From assembly GCA_002369055.1 (NCBI GenBank), contig DFEL01000054.1:1-10676 (forward strand): DNA of 10,676 nt. Reading direction: 5' to 3'. This stretch comes from Cyanobacteria bacterium UBA3803. GTDB lineage: Bacteria; Cyanobacteriota; Vampirovibrionia; Gastranaerophilales; Gastranaerophilaceae. This document shows positions 1 to 6,083 of this stretch, one piece after another. Made by a program: the position numbers and the translations under genes. Each line of letters begins with the position of its first letter. Position 1 is the first letter of the stretch. The notes beneath the pieces are model-generated. The model ran no database searches. It saw only the letters and a list, made by a program, of their open reading frames with translations, and had not been told where the DNA came from.

Positions 1-2
1 CA

Positions 3-86
3 TCTACACTGTACCATGCAATGGTTAATGAAACCGCAAAAATTGTCTTTAGAAAAATTGACCACAGTGCGATTTTTGTATTATGA
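3..86 (+). CDS. Possible 3' end of a gene cut by the left window edge
   Basis: Frame 3 is open from the window edge to a TGA at 84-86. It gives 27 residues ending in ...RKIDHSAIFVL. The composition is ordinary for a soluble protein (few Cys or Trp, mixed charges), whereas the other open frames here look like shadows. The stop is followed by a small hairpin and T-rich sequence, as expected at a gene end. The gene would converge on the SDR gene at 143-910. The fragment is too short to assign to a family, and frame 1 (open to 135) cannot be excluded. Confidence 0.4.
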   Translation, partial: STLYHAMVNETAKIVFRKIDHSAIFVL

Positions 87-94
87 ACATTTTG

Positions 95-130
95 AAAGCA
101 ATAAATGCTTAAATTGTGCTTTATTATTCT
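95..130 (+). terminator. Weak candidate terminator after the left-edge fragment
   Basis: AAAGCA at 95-100 can pair with TGCTTT at 117-122 and is followed by T-rich sequence (ATTATTCTATT). A smaller alternative stem is AAGCA 96-100 with TGCTT 106-110. The stems are only 5-6 bp and AT-rich. The T-rich tail lies on the + side, so the + strand gene ending at 86 is the likely client. The site lies in the tail-to-tail gap with the SDR gene and might act weakly in both directions. Confidence 0.3.
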
Positions 131-142
131 ATTAATAGTTTA

Positions 143-910
143 TTAAAATTTTTGAGATAAATTCCAGAATTTCATCAATAATGATTGAGGTAATAATTTT
201 CCTGCTATGTGTGTTGCATTTGAGAAAAATCCGTATATTGAAAGTGCTTTTCCTTTATCCGCATCCTCTAATGCTTTTTTGGCAACTTTATCAGGCGTTG
301 TTATACCGTCAAAACTTTTTACTACTTTCTTTGCACTATCTACTTTTGCCACATCATACAAATTTGTTTTCATCCAACCCGGACATACAGTAGTAACGGT
401 TATGTTTTTATCCTTCAATTCAACGTTTAATGCTCTGGAATAATGTCTTACAAAAACTTTTGTTGCACTATATATATTTAGGTATGGCAAAGGTAAAAAT
501 GATGATTGAGAAGAAATATTTATAATTCTGCTGCCTTTGTCCATATACGGAACACAAATAAGCCCCATTGCAACAACGGAAGAAATATTTAAATTTATCA
601 TATTTAAAGATTCTTCTACATTTAAATCTTCATAAGAACAAAATTTTGCATAACCCGCATTATTAACAAGATACTTTATTTTTATTTCATCATTTAATTT
701 TGTTTGAAAATTTTTTATGCAATCTAAATTTGATAAATCATAAGAAAAAATTTTAATCTTATCGCCAAATTCACTTATAAGATTTAATAACTTATCGTTA
801 TTTCTTGCAATTGCCCAAATTTCATCAATATTATCTTTTTTCAACAAAAGCTTAATAAATTCTCTTCCAAATCCGCCTGTTGCACCTGTTATTATAGCTA
901 TATTTTTCAT
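143..910 (-). CDS. Classical short-chain dehydrogenase/reductase (SDR family)
   Basis: This is a 255-residue cytoplasmic NAD(P)-dependent oxidoreductase of the classical SDR type, the family's usual length. Visible motifs are the Rossmann glycine motif TGATGGFG at residues 8-15, NNAG at 83-86, the active-site Asn in LNIS near 108, Ser134 in the INISS segment, the catalytic pair Tyr147 and Lys151 in YSATK, and CPG at 176-178 with Thr182. The full set N-S-Y-K is intact, so an active enzyme is expected. The ATG at 908-910 has a good Shine-Dalgarno (AAAGGAGT on the - strand, 919-926) at 8 nt. There is no signal peptide. The protein resembles general SDRs that reduce ketones, aldehydes or acyl groups, and its substrate is not readable. 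The gene is divergent from the extended SDR at 1046 and may share control with it. The family call is firm and the function is open. Confidence 0.93.
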   Translation of the reverse strand: MKNIAIITGATGGFGREFIKLLLKKDNIDEIWAIARNNDKLLNLISEFGDKIKIFSYDLSNLDCIKNFQTKLNDEIKIKYLVNNAGYAKFCSYEDLNVEESLNMINLNISSVVAMGLICVPYMDKGSRIINISSQSSFLPLPYLNIYSATKVFVRHYSRALNVELKDKNITVTTVCPGWMKTNLYDVAKVDSAKKVVKSFDGITTPDKVAKKALEDADKGKALSIYGFFSNATHIAGKLLPQSLLMKFWNLSQKF

Positions 911-934
911 TTTAATTTACTCCTTTATATTTAA

Positions 935-945
935 TTGTAATACAA
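935..945. promoter_or_regulatory. Candidate operator: TTGTA-A-TACAA inverted repeat
   Basis: A perfect 5-bp inverted repeat with one central base sits in the divergent intergenic region. It lies 9 nt upstream of the SDR gene's Shine-Dalgarno (919-926). It overlaps TACAAT on the - strand (939 to 934), which could be a -10 box for the SDR gene, although no good -35 accompanies it. The shape resembles operators of GntR-family repressors. No regulator gene is in the window, and AT-rich DNA yields such repeats by chance. Confidence 0.25.
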
Positions 946-970
946 ATTATTAAAATAAAATATTTTTAAT

Positions 971-997
971 TTGCCATGATAAGAATTTTATTATAAT
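971..997 (+). promoter_or_regulatory. Candidate sigma-70-type promoter for the acyl-reductase-like gene
   Basis: TTGCCA at 971-976 resembles a -35 box, and TATAAT at 992-997 is a perfect -10 box, with a 15-bp spacer that is shorter than ideal. Reading the -10 as TAATAT (994-999) gives 17 bp. Transcription would start near 1004 and leave a leader of about 40 nt before the ATG at 1046. The AT-rich background makes chance matches common. Confidence 0.45.
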
Positions 998-1036
998 ATG
1001 AATACAGAATGAAAAAAGATTTTGAATTATAACGTT

Positions 1037-1041
1037 AGGAG
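1037..1041 (+). promoter_or_regulatory. Shine-Dalgarno AGGAG that decides the start at 1046
   Basis: AGGAG ends 4 nt before the ATG at 1046, which is close but workable. It lies inside the reading frame that would begin at the TTG at 1022, so it argues against that longer start. A second ATG at 1058 has GAGGA at 1048-1052 in front of it, but starting there would remove most of the first beta strand of the Rossmann fold. Confidence 0.6.
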
Positions 1042-1045
1042 AAAA

Positions 1046-2146
1046 ATGAGGATACTTATGACTGGCATCACCGGATTGGTTGGTGCAGGATTTGCGACTA
1101 ATTTATTAAGAAACAATCCGGATTACACAATTGTATCTCTTTGTAGAAGTTTCGGTAACAAATCAGGAATTGAAAGAACTAAAGAAACAATAAAAGAACA
1201 ATGCGAAATGGATGGTAAAGATGATGCTGACGCCTTGCTTTCACAAATTGAAATAATTGAAGGTACTTTAGAAAATTTCCCTGCGGATGAAATGGCTGCA
1301 AAAGGACCTTATGATACATTTTTCCACTGTGCAGCAAGTGTAAATTTAGGAAAAGATCCTAACAAGAAAACTTATAATACAAACTTTTATGGAACACAAT
1401 CTGCTTTATCTCTTGCTAAAAGACTGGGCTTAAAAACTTTCCATTATGTAGGAACAGCTTATGTTGCAGGAAAAACTGACGGTGTGGTTATGGAAGATTC
1501 TATGCCGGCAACAGACTGGAACAATTCTTATGAAAGAAGTAAATTTGATAGTGAAAAACTTGTAAGAGAATCAGGATTTGATTATACAATATATCGTCCT
1601 TCAATTATTGTTGGCAGACTTTCTGACGGCGTAATAAGAAAACCTCTTGCGTTTTACCGTATTCTTGAATTTTTGGCACGTGTAAAAATAAACGGCTGTA
1701 AGAAAGCAAATTTACCTTTAAATGGACCTTTCAGCACAAAATTGCGACTTGCAGCAGGAACATCCGACAAAATTTACTTTGTTCCTCAAGACTATGTTCA
1801 ACAAACAATTGCAAAATTATTTGTTCTGCCTGTTTGCAATAAGACATATCACCTAACAGGCATGTCTCCTGTTTCAACACAAATGATTGCAACTGCTGTT
1901 TGTGAAGCGTTAAAAACAACAGGACTTGAGTTAGTTGATACTGTTGAAGACCCGTCAAAAGAAGAAAAATTGGTTCAACGTATGCTTGATGATTTATTAC
2001 CATATTTTAAATCAAATATAACTTTTGATAATTCAAATGTTATAGAGGCTTTGGGTAAAGAAGTTCTTGATTGGAAATTGGATTTAGATTTCTTAAGAAA
2101 AATGGTTCACGCATACTATAAAGAAAACAATCCTGAATTATTATAA
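1046..2146 (+). CDS. Extended SDR, thioester/fatty-acyl reductase-like (NAD_binding_4 type)
   Basis: This 366-residue NAD(P)-dependent enzyme is of the extended SDR type, closest in motif pattern to the reductase domains that reduce acyl thioesters (NAD_binding_4: fatty acyl-CoA reductases and carboxylic-acid/peptide-synthetase release domains). Counting from the ATG at 1046, it shows TGITGLVG at residues 6-13, HCAASV at 94-99, the active-site Thr in VGTAYVAG near 137, Tyr162 and Lys166 in SYERSK, and YRPSIIVG at 183-190. The segment NSYERSKFDSEKLV is typical of this group. There is no adenylation domain, carrier domain, signal peptide or membrane segment, so it acts as a free-standing cytoplasmic enzyme. 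A sugar-nucleotide epimerase-like role is the main alternative. It is monocistronic in the window and divergent from the SDR at 143-910. The TTG at 1022 adds only eight residues before the Rossmann strand and is less likely. Confidence 0.85.
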   Translation: MRILMTGITGLVGAGFATNLLRNNPDYTIVSLCRSFGNKSGIERTKETIKEQCEMDGKDDADALLSQIEIIEGTLENFPADEMAAKGPYDTFFHCAASVNLGKDPNKKTYNTNFYGTQSALSLAKRLGLKTFHYVGTAYVAGKTDGVVMEDSMPATDWNNSYERSKFDSEKLVRESGFDYTIYRPSIIVGRLSDGVIRKPLAFYRILEFLARVKINGCKKANLPLNGPFSTKLRLAAGTSDKIYFVPQDYVQQTIAKLFVLPVCNKTYHLTGMSPVSTQMIATAVCEALKTTGLELVDTVEDPSKEEKLVQRMLDDLLPYFKSNITFDNSNVIEALGKEVLDWKLDLDFLRKMVHAYYKENNPELL

Positions 2147-2172
2147 TAAAGCATATTATTGTAACTCTTTTT
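2141..2172 (+). terminator. Weak candidate terminator after the acyl-reductase-like gene
   Basis: An imperfect AT-only stem pairs the end of the gene, including the stop codon (TAATA 2144-2148), with TATTA just after a short AAGCA loop. A T-run (2168-2172) follows. The stem is weak with no GC clamp, so this is only a possibility. The rest of the approximately 100-nt convergent gap up to 2248 shows nothing else. Confidence 0.22.
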
Positions 2173-2248
2173 GTTATATTTAATAAATAAAATATTAAAC
2201 ATTATAAATTACCTTTATATTTCTATTTGGCAATTTGAATGCTCTTTT

Positions 2249-3301
2249 TTAATTTTTTTGCAGAGTATTATTTAATTTACCAAACATTATAGGAGCATAT
2301 CTATTTATTAATATAACGAGCAAAGAAGAAATAATTAATGAAACTATTGTTATAATTGTATTTATGCAAAAACGATTTAATATTGTATTTGTTTGTAAAT
2401 AAGTTAAAAACGCAACAACGATATGTCTATGCACCAAAAAAATGCCTAAAGTATTTTCTCCTAAAAAATTAAGTATGCGTTTTTTGATAGGAATTTTATA
2501 TATTAAAATACCTGTTAATATAAGGCTAAAACTTCCGGTTAGGGCATTGAACAAAAACGTATGCAGATTTGTGTAAGTTGCATTTGCCATTAGTGCAAAC
2601 TCATGTGTATAATTTGTTAAACTAAAACCTATTGCAAACAGTATAAATAAAAATATTGTTAATGGTATTAAATATAAATTTTTAATTTCCGTAAGTTTTT
2701 TTATGTAAGGTTTTATAAGTGAGCCAATAAGCATAAAACCTGCGGCAACAAATGCTATATCGTAGCTTAAAAAATTTCCGTTTTGTGTTGATATATCGTT
2801 ATGATGAGGTAAACAAAAACCTAACATAAAGAAAATAGGAATTGTAACTAAAACGGCATATTCTATTTTTAGCTTTAATTTATTTATCAACATAAAAAAC
2901 AATTCAAGATAAATTCTTGCTACAAAAAGTACAATAATAAACCATAAAGATGATAAGGTATGAATATGTACAAAATTAATCCAAGAGCCAAAACATAAAT
3001 ATAATATATTTGTGTAAGAAAAATTCATATAAATTATACCCCAAATCAGAAATGGTACAATTAGTGCAATAAAATTTTTATGCAGAAAATCTTTTAGTGT
3101 TTGCAAAGAATAATTTTCTCTATTTGTTGCAACAAACATACCTGAAATAATAAAGAACAATGGCATGTGAAAAGCATAGATAAGAGATTTATAGGGTAAA
3201 ATTTCTGTTTTGTCCGGACTTGTATGACCTATAACTACAAGAATTATGGCTAACCCTTTTATAATATCAATAAATTCTATTCTTTTTTTATTTAAGTTCA
3301 T
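2249..3301 (-). CDS. Membrane-bound acyltransferase 3 family protein (OafA/YrhL-like)
   Basis: This is a 350-residue polytopic inner-membrane protein with about ten hydrophobic segments. Family signatures are the N-terminal RIEFIDIIKGLAIILVVIGH with the likely catalytic His26, FHMPLFFIISG around residues 44-54, and LWF at 119-121. Such enzymes move acyl groups, often acetyl, onto cell-surface glycans or lipids such as O-antigen, exopolysaccharide or peptidoglycan. Length matches the single-domain form, and there is no extra SGNH esterase domain. The ATG at 3299-3301 has no Shine-Dalgarno. A -10-like TAGAAT ends 7 nt before it, so the message may be leaderless; the next in-frame Met is residue 46, inside a conserved motif, so a later start is excluded. 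It is the last gene of the minus-strand run, 176 nt after the AsmA-like gene. No glycan-synthesis genes flank it, so the acceptor is unknown. Confidence 0.88.
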   Translation of the reverse strand: MNLNKKRIEFIDIIKGLAIILVVIGHTSPDKTEILPYKSLIYAFHMPLFFIISGMFVATNRENYSLQTLKDFLHKNFIALIVPFLIWGIIYMNFSYTNILYLCFGSWINFVHIHTLSSLWFIIVLFVARIYLELFFMLINKLKLKIEYAVLVTIPIFFMLGFCLPHHNDISTQNGNFLSYDIAFVAAGFMLIGSLIKPYIKKLTEIKNLYLIPLTIFLFILFAIGFSLTNYTHEFALMANATYTNLHTFLFNALTGSFSLILTGILIYKIPIKKRILNFLGENTLGIFLVHRHIVVAFLTYLQTNTILNRFCINTIITIVSLIISSLLVILINRYAPIMFGKLNNTLQKN

Positions 3302-3308
3302 ACTGATT

Positions 3309-3319
3309 ATTCTATCATA
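3309..3319 (-). promoter_or_regulatory. Candidate -10 region placing transcription start at the acyltransferase ATG
   Basis: On the - strand TAGAAT (3314 to 3309) and the overlapping TATGAT (3319 to 3314) both resemble -10 boxes. They would start transcription at about 3302 or 3307, giving a leader of 0-6 nt. No good -35 hexamer is visible upstream. The absence of a Shine-Dalgarno fits a leaderless message, but the DNA is AT-rich and such matches are frequent. Confidence 0.3.
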
Positions 3320-3358
3320 AAACTTATATACTTATATACTACTGAAAATATATTAATA

Positions 3359-3400
3359 AAGCCTTTAATATTTTTTAGTAGGCTCAATCAGTTCAAGCCT
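3359..3400. repeat. Three-part AAGCCT / AGGCT / AAGCCT set with alternative hairpins
   Basis: AAGCCT occurs at 3359-3364 and 3395-3400, and its partner AGGCT lies between them at 3380-3384. The middle element can pair with either flank, giving two mutually exclusive 5-bp stems; the right-hand one extends to 7 bp with two GU pairs. On the - strand the second stem is followed by TTTATTAATATATTTT. The set lies in the 176-nt gap between the AsmA-like gene and the acyltransferase, so it could be the end of the operon or a small attenuator. Nothing else was recognised in this gap. Confidence 0.3.
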
Positions 3401-3477
3401 GTGCTTTTTGTTCTTTATATATATTGTAATTTTAAGAATAATACAAAGACTTGGAATAAATTAAACATTTAACCTCA

Positions 3478-6072
3478 TTATCTGATTTCTTTTAATATTA
3501 GGTCAACTTTGTTATTATTTATATCCCCTTTAAGCTTTATTCTATAATAATTTGAGCAGTTTTCGGCTGCATTAATTTTAGGAATTTTTGATATTTTTGA
3601 CTTATACATTTCTCTTGTTCTTTCAGGTCTAAATACTACTTTTAAAATTAAGCTTAATGGTATACTGAATATTCTTATACCTTTAGGTGCTTCTTTGCTA
3701 TAATTCCAGAATAATTCCAAATCTGCATATTGTTTTTCCATTTCATAATTACCTTCTAAATAGATTGCAGATAATTCATGCCATGTAGTAATATTTATAT
3801 TCTTTATTTCAGTATTATGAACATCAAAGGAACCTTTTATATCATCCTTCATTAAATCTTTTTGTGTTAAATCAAAATTTGTTATTTCAGACAATTTATA
3901 TTTTGCATTTTTCATCATAAATTCGGTATCACCAAGTTTTGGCAAAAATCCTTCTTTTATATCAAATACGCAATGAATATCTAAAAACTTAAACATATCT
4001 TTTGCATTAAGGTCTACCTTTGCATTTGCAATACCTTCTATTTGATTTTGAAGATTTAATGTCATCTCTGCTACTTTATTTGAATTGATATTTTTAGCTT
4101 CAAATGTAATTTTTGATGTATTTTTCGCAAAATCATAAATACCATTTGCATTTATTATTCCGTCTGCAAAATTCAGTTCTTTCATTTTAAAATTAAAGAT
4201 GTTATTCTTCATACTTCCTATCAGTTTTACATTTTGAAGTATAAATTTATCTCTTTTAATTTCATTAATCGCTATTTCCAAATTATTAATTGTGGTTGCA
4301 GAATCACGAACTTTTTTGGCTATATCATCAGGATTTATTTTTCTGTTCTTTTTGTTTGCAGCAGATGTTGTTTCAAGAATAAGTTTATCTAAAAACATTT
4401 TCATATCATAAATTAGTGTTTCACCATAAATATTATTTTTAAGTTTCAATTCTGTTGAATATTTTTCACCTTTAAAAAATCCGTTTGATGTAACATTAAA
4501 TATGCCATTTTGGGATACAACATGAGCTTTTTCAATATGAAATGCTTTATGTCTTGCATGCACTATATCAAAAGTTCCCAAAACTTGATTATTTTTGAAA
4601 TCGTATTTTAAATTACCGTTAAACTCTCCGCCTCTTACTTTTTCTCCAAATGAACCCGTAACGGAAATTGGTGCATATCCGTTTGTATAACAGGTTATGT
4701 ATTGAGGAATAAATTTATCAGGGTCAAGTTTATCTATATTTTTTACAAATAAACCATCACCGCGAATAATAATATTTTCTTTATTAGAGTTTGAATAAGA
4801 ATATTTATATTCTTTTAAATATAAATCGTTATTATCTTTGAAGGTATTAGCGTGTATTTTTCTTTTATAATCTCTTAATCCTAAATAATAAGAATTATAA
4901 ATTAAATCACTTTTTACGGGAATATCTATATCATAATATACATCAGGCTTTCTTTCTTTTATCTTATAAACTAAATTAATATTAACAGAGTTTAGCACAG
5001 TAAGGTTCGGAACATAATCGAATTTTTTGGTAAGAGTTGTTTTCATTGTTCCTATAACTAATTTCTTAGTAGGGTTTAACAAATCTGTAATATTAAGAGT
5101 ATGAATAACTTTTTCTTTTCCTAATATACCTTCAGCAATCGAGTCCACTTTTTGACCTCTAAAATTAAAAACTGCATCTTTAAAATATAAAGGAATATCA
5201 AACCATACAGCATTTGCACTTAAGTTATCAGCAATACATGTTCCCCATAAACCATCTTTATTAAATTTTAGATTTACATTAACAGTTCCTTTAAAATTTT
5301 TGAAATTTTCAATGAACTTTTTAGAAGCATCTTGTGATTTTTGAAGTTTTAGTATTACAGGCATAAGTTCGGATACAGGCAGTGTTTCACCATTTATATC
5401 GAAGTTTGGAATTTTATTTTCGTCAACAAGTATTCCATCTAAATATAAGTGCGAATTTCCCAATGTTACTTTAAATTTGTTTGCTTTAAGTTTATTTTCT
5501 ATAACTTGCAAAGAACCTGACTCACCTAATTTTACCGGTTCTTTTAAAAATGGAGTATTAATTTTTGCTTTTAAATTTATAAAACTATCGTTCGTATCTG
5601 TATTTTCTACATAAATACTTACTTTATCAGATTTTAAGGTAAATTTTTGTATATGAATTTCAGGAATATTACTTAATTTAAAGTTATTTTTGTTCTTCTT
5701 TTTCTTTTCTTTTTTGAATTGTTTAAAATAATCACCGTCAATAAATATATTATCAGCACTTATTAGTTTTAAATGATTTTGCAATAATTCGTGTTTTAAA
5801 GAAAGATTTTTAATATTTACAACAGAAACATTATTATTATTTTTTGCATCAATACTATCAATGTTTAAATCAAAAATAAGTTTAGGAGATATTTTTAATT
5901 TTAAACCTTTAATATTTGTTTGTATTTTAGTTTTGCTATAAATTAATGATTGAAGCTTATTTATGGCTATTTTACTGTTTACCGCTTGCGGCAGTAAAAA
6001 AACTATTCCAAAATATACAATTACTACTGATAAAAATATTAAATAAAATGTTATTTTAAGTACTTTTTTCAT
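3478..6072 (-). CDS. AsmA-like protein with N-terminal membrane anchor
   Basis: This 864-residue protein has one hydrophobic helix at about residues 5-29, then a long periplasmic part of short alternating beta-strand sequence. After the helix comes the pattern typical of AsmA/TamB/YhdP-like proteins: LP, a helical stretch to about residue 50, then IKGLKLKISPKLIFDLNI. A Lys/Asn-rich stretch lies near 118-131. The C-terminal part (WNYS near 789 through a hydrophobic IPLSLILKVVF to the final RIKLKGDINNNKVDLILKEIR) is like the end domains of this group. Characterised members of this family bridge the two membranes and help move phospholipid to the outer membrane. The ATG has no nearby Shine-Dalgarno: the closest, AAGGA, is about 20 nt away, inside the end of the TolC gene. 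It starts 11 nt after the TolC stop, so translational coupling is likely. Length lies between AsmA and YhdP. The subfamily is unassigned. Confidence 0.75.
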   Translation of the reverse strand: MKKVLKITFYLIFLSVVIVYFGIVFLLPQAVNSKIAINKLQSLIYSKTKIQTNIKGLKLKISPKLIFDLNIDSIDAKNNNNVSVVNIKNLSLKHELLQNHLKLISADNIFIDGDYFKQFKKEKKKKNKNNFKLSNIPEIHIQKFTLKSDKVSIYVENTDTNDSFINLKAKINTPFLKEPVKLGESGSLQVIENKLKANKFKVTLGNSHLYLDGILVDENKIPNFDINGETLPVSELMPVILKLQKSQDASKKFIENFKNFKGTVNVNLKFNKDGLWGTCIADNLSANAVWFDIPLYFKDAVFNFRGQKVDSIAEGILGKEKVIHTLNITDLLNPTKKLVIGTMKTTLTKKFDYVPNLTVLNSVNINLVYKIKERKPDVYYDIDIPVKSDLIYNSYYLGLRDYKRKIHANTFKDNNDLYLKEYKYSYSNSNKENIIIRGDGLFVKNIDKLDPDKFIPQYITCYTNGYAPISVTGSFGEKVRGGEFNGNLKYDFKNNQVLGTFDIVHARHKAFHIEKAHVVSQNGIFNVTSNGFFKGEKYSTELKLKNNIYGETLIYDMKMFLDKLILETTSAANKKNRKINPDDIAKKVRDSATTINNLEIAINEIKRDKFILQNVKLIGSMKNNIFNFKMKELNFADGIINANGIYDFAKNTSKITFEAKNINSNKVAEMTLNLQNQIEGIANAKVDLNAKDMFKFLDIHCVFDIKEGFLPKLGDTEFMMKNAKYKLSEITNFDLTQKDLMKDDIKGSFDVHNTEIKNINITTWHELSAIYLEGNYEMEKQYADLELFWNYSKEAPKGIRIFSIPLSLILKVVFRPERTREMYKSKISKIPKINAAENCSNYYRIKLKGDINNNKVDLILKEIR

Positions 6073-6083
6073 AACAAAATTTT

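Noticed and set aside
1..135. Frame 1 + strand open to 135, and a - strand open frame with a hydrophobic stretch across 2-139
   Set aside because: Frame 1 is Cys/Trp/Tyr-rich and looks like a shadow. The - strand frame has no ATG, GTG or TTG start after its upstream stop at 140-142.
181..443. Two + strand open frames opposite the SDR gene
   Set aside because: They are antisense shadows of a well-supported SDR, with low-complexity Leu/Phe/Ser-rich composition and no recognisable motif.
1022..1045. TTG start at 1022 for the acyl-reductase-like gene
   Set aside because: It adds eight residues before the first Rossmann strand, and the only good Shine-Dalgarno (1037-1041) lies inside this extension and serves the ATG at 1046.
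1731..2003. - strand open frame inside the acyl-reductase-like gene
   Set aside because: It is antisense to a conserved enzyme, Leu/Gln-rich, and has no motif.
2230..2258. GCA...TGC followed by a long T-run as a terminator for the + strand gene
   Set aside because: The stem is only 3 bp with a mismatch, and it overlaps the end of the acyltransferase coding region.
3378..3410. Stem GTAGGCT/AGCCTGT followed by CTTTTTG, read as a + strand terminator
   Set aside because: No + strand gene lies upstream within the window between 2147 and here, so there is no transcript for it to end. Kept only as part of the alternative-hairpin observation.
5670..5720. Lys/Asn-rich stretch in the AsmA-like protein as a sign of a frameshift or insertion
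   Set aside because: The reading frame is continuous and the stretch fits a flexible loop in AT-rich coding sequence, where AAA and AAT codons are common.
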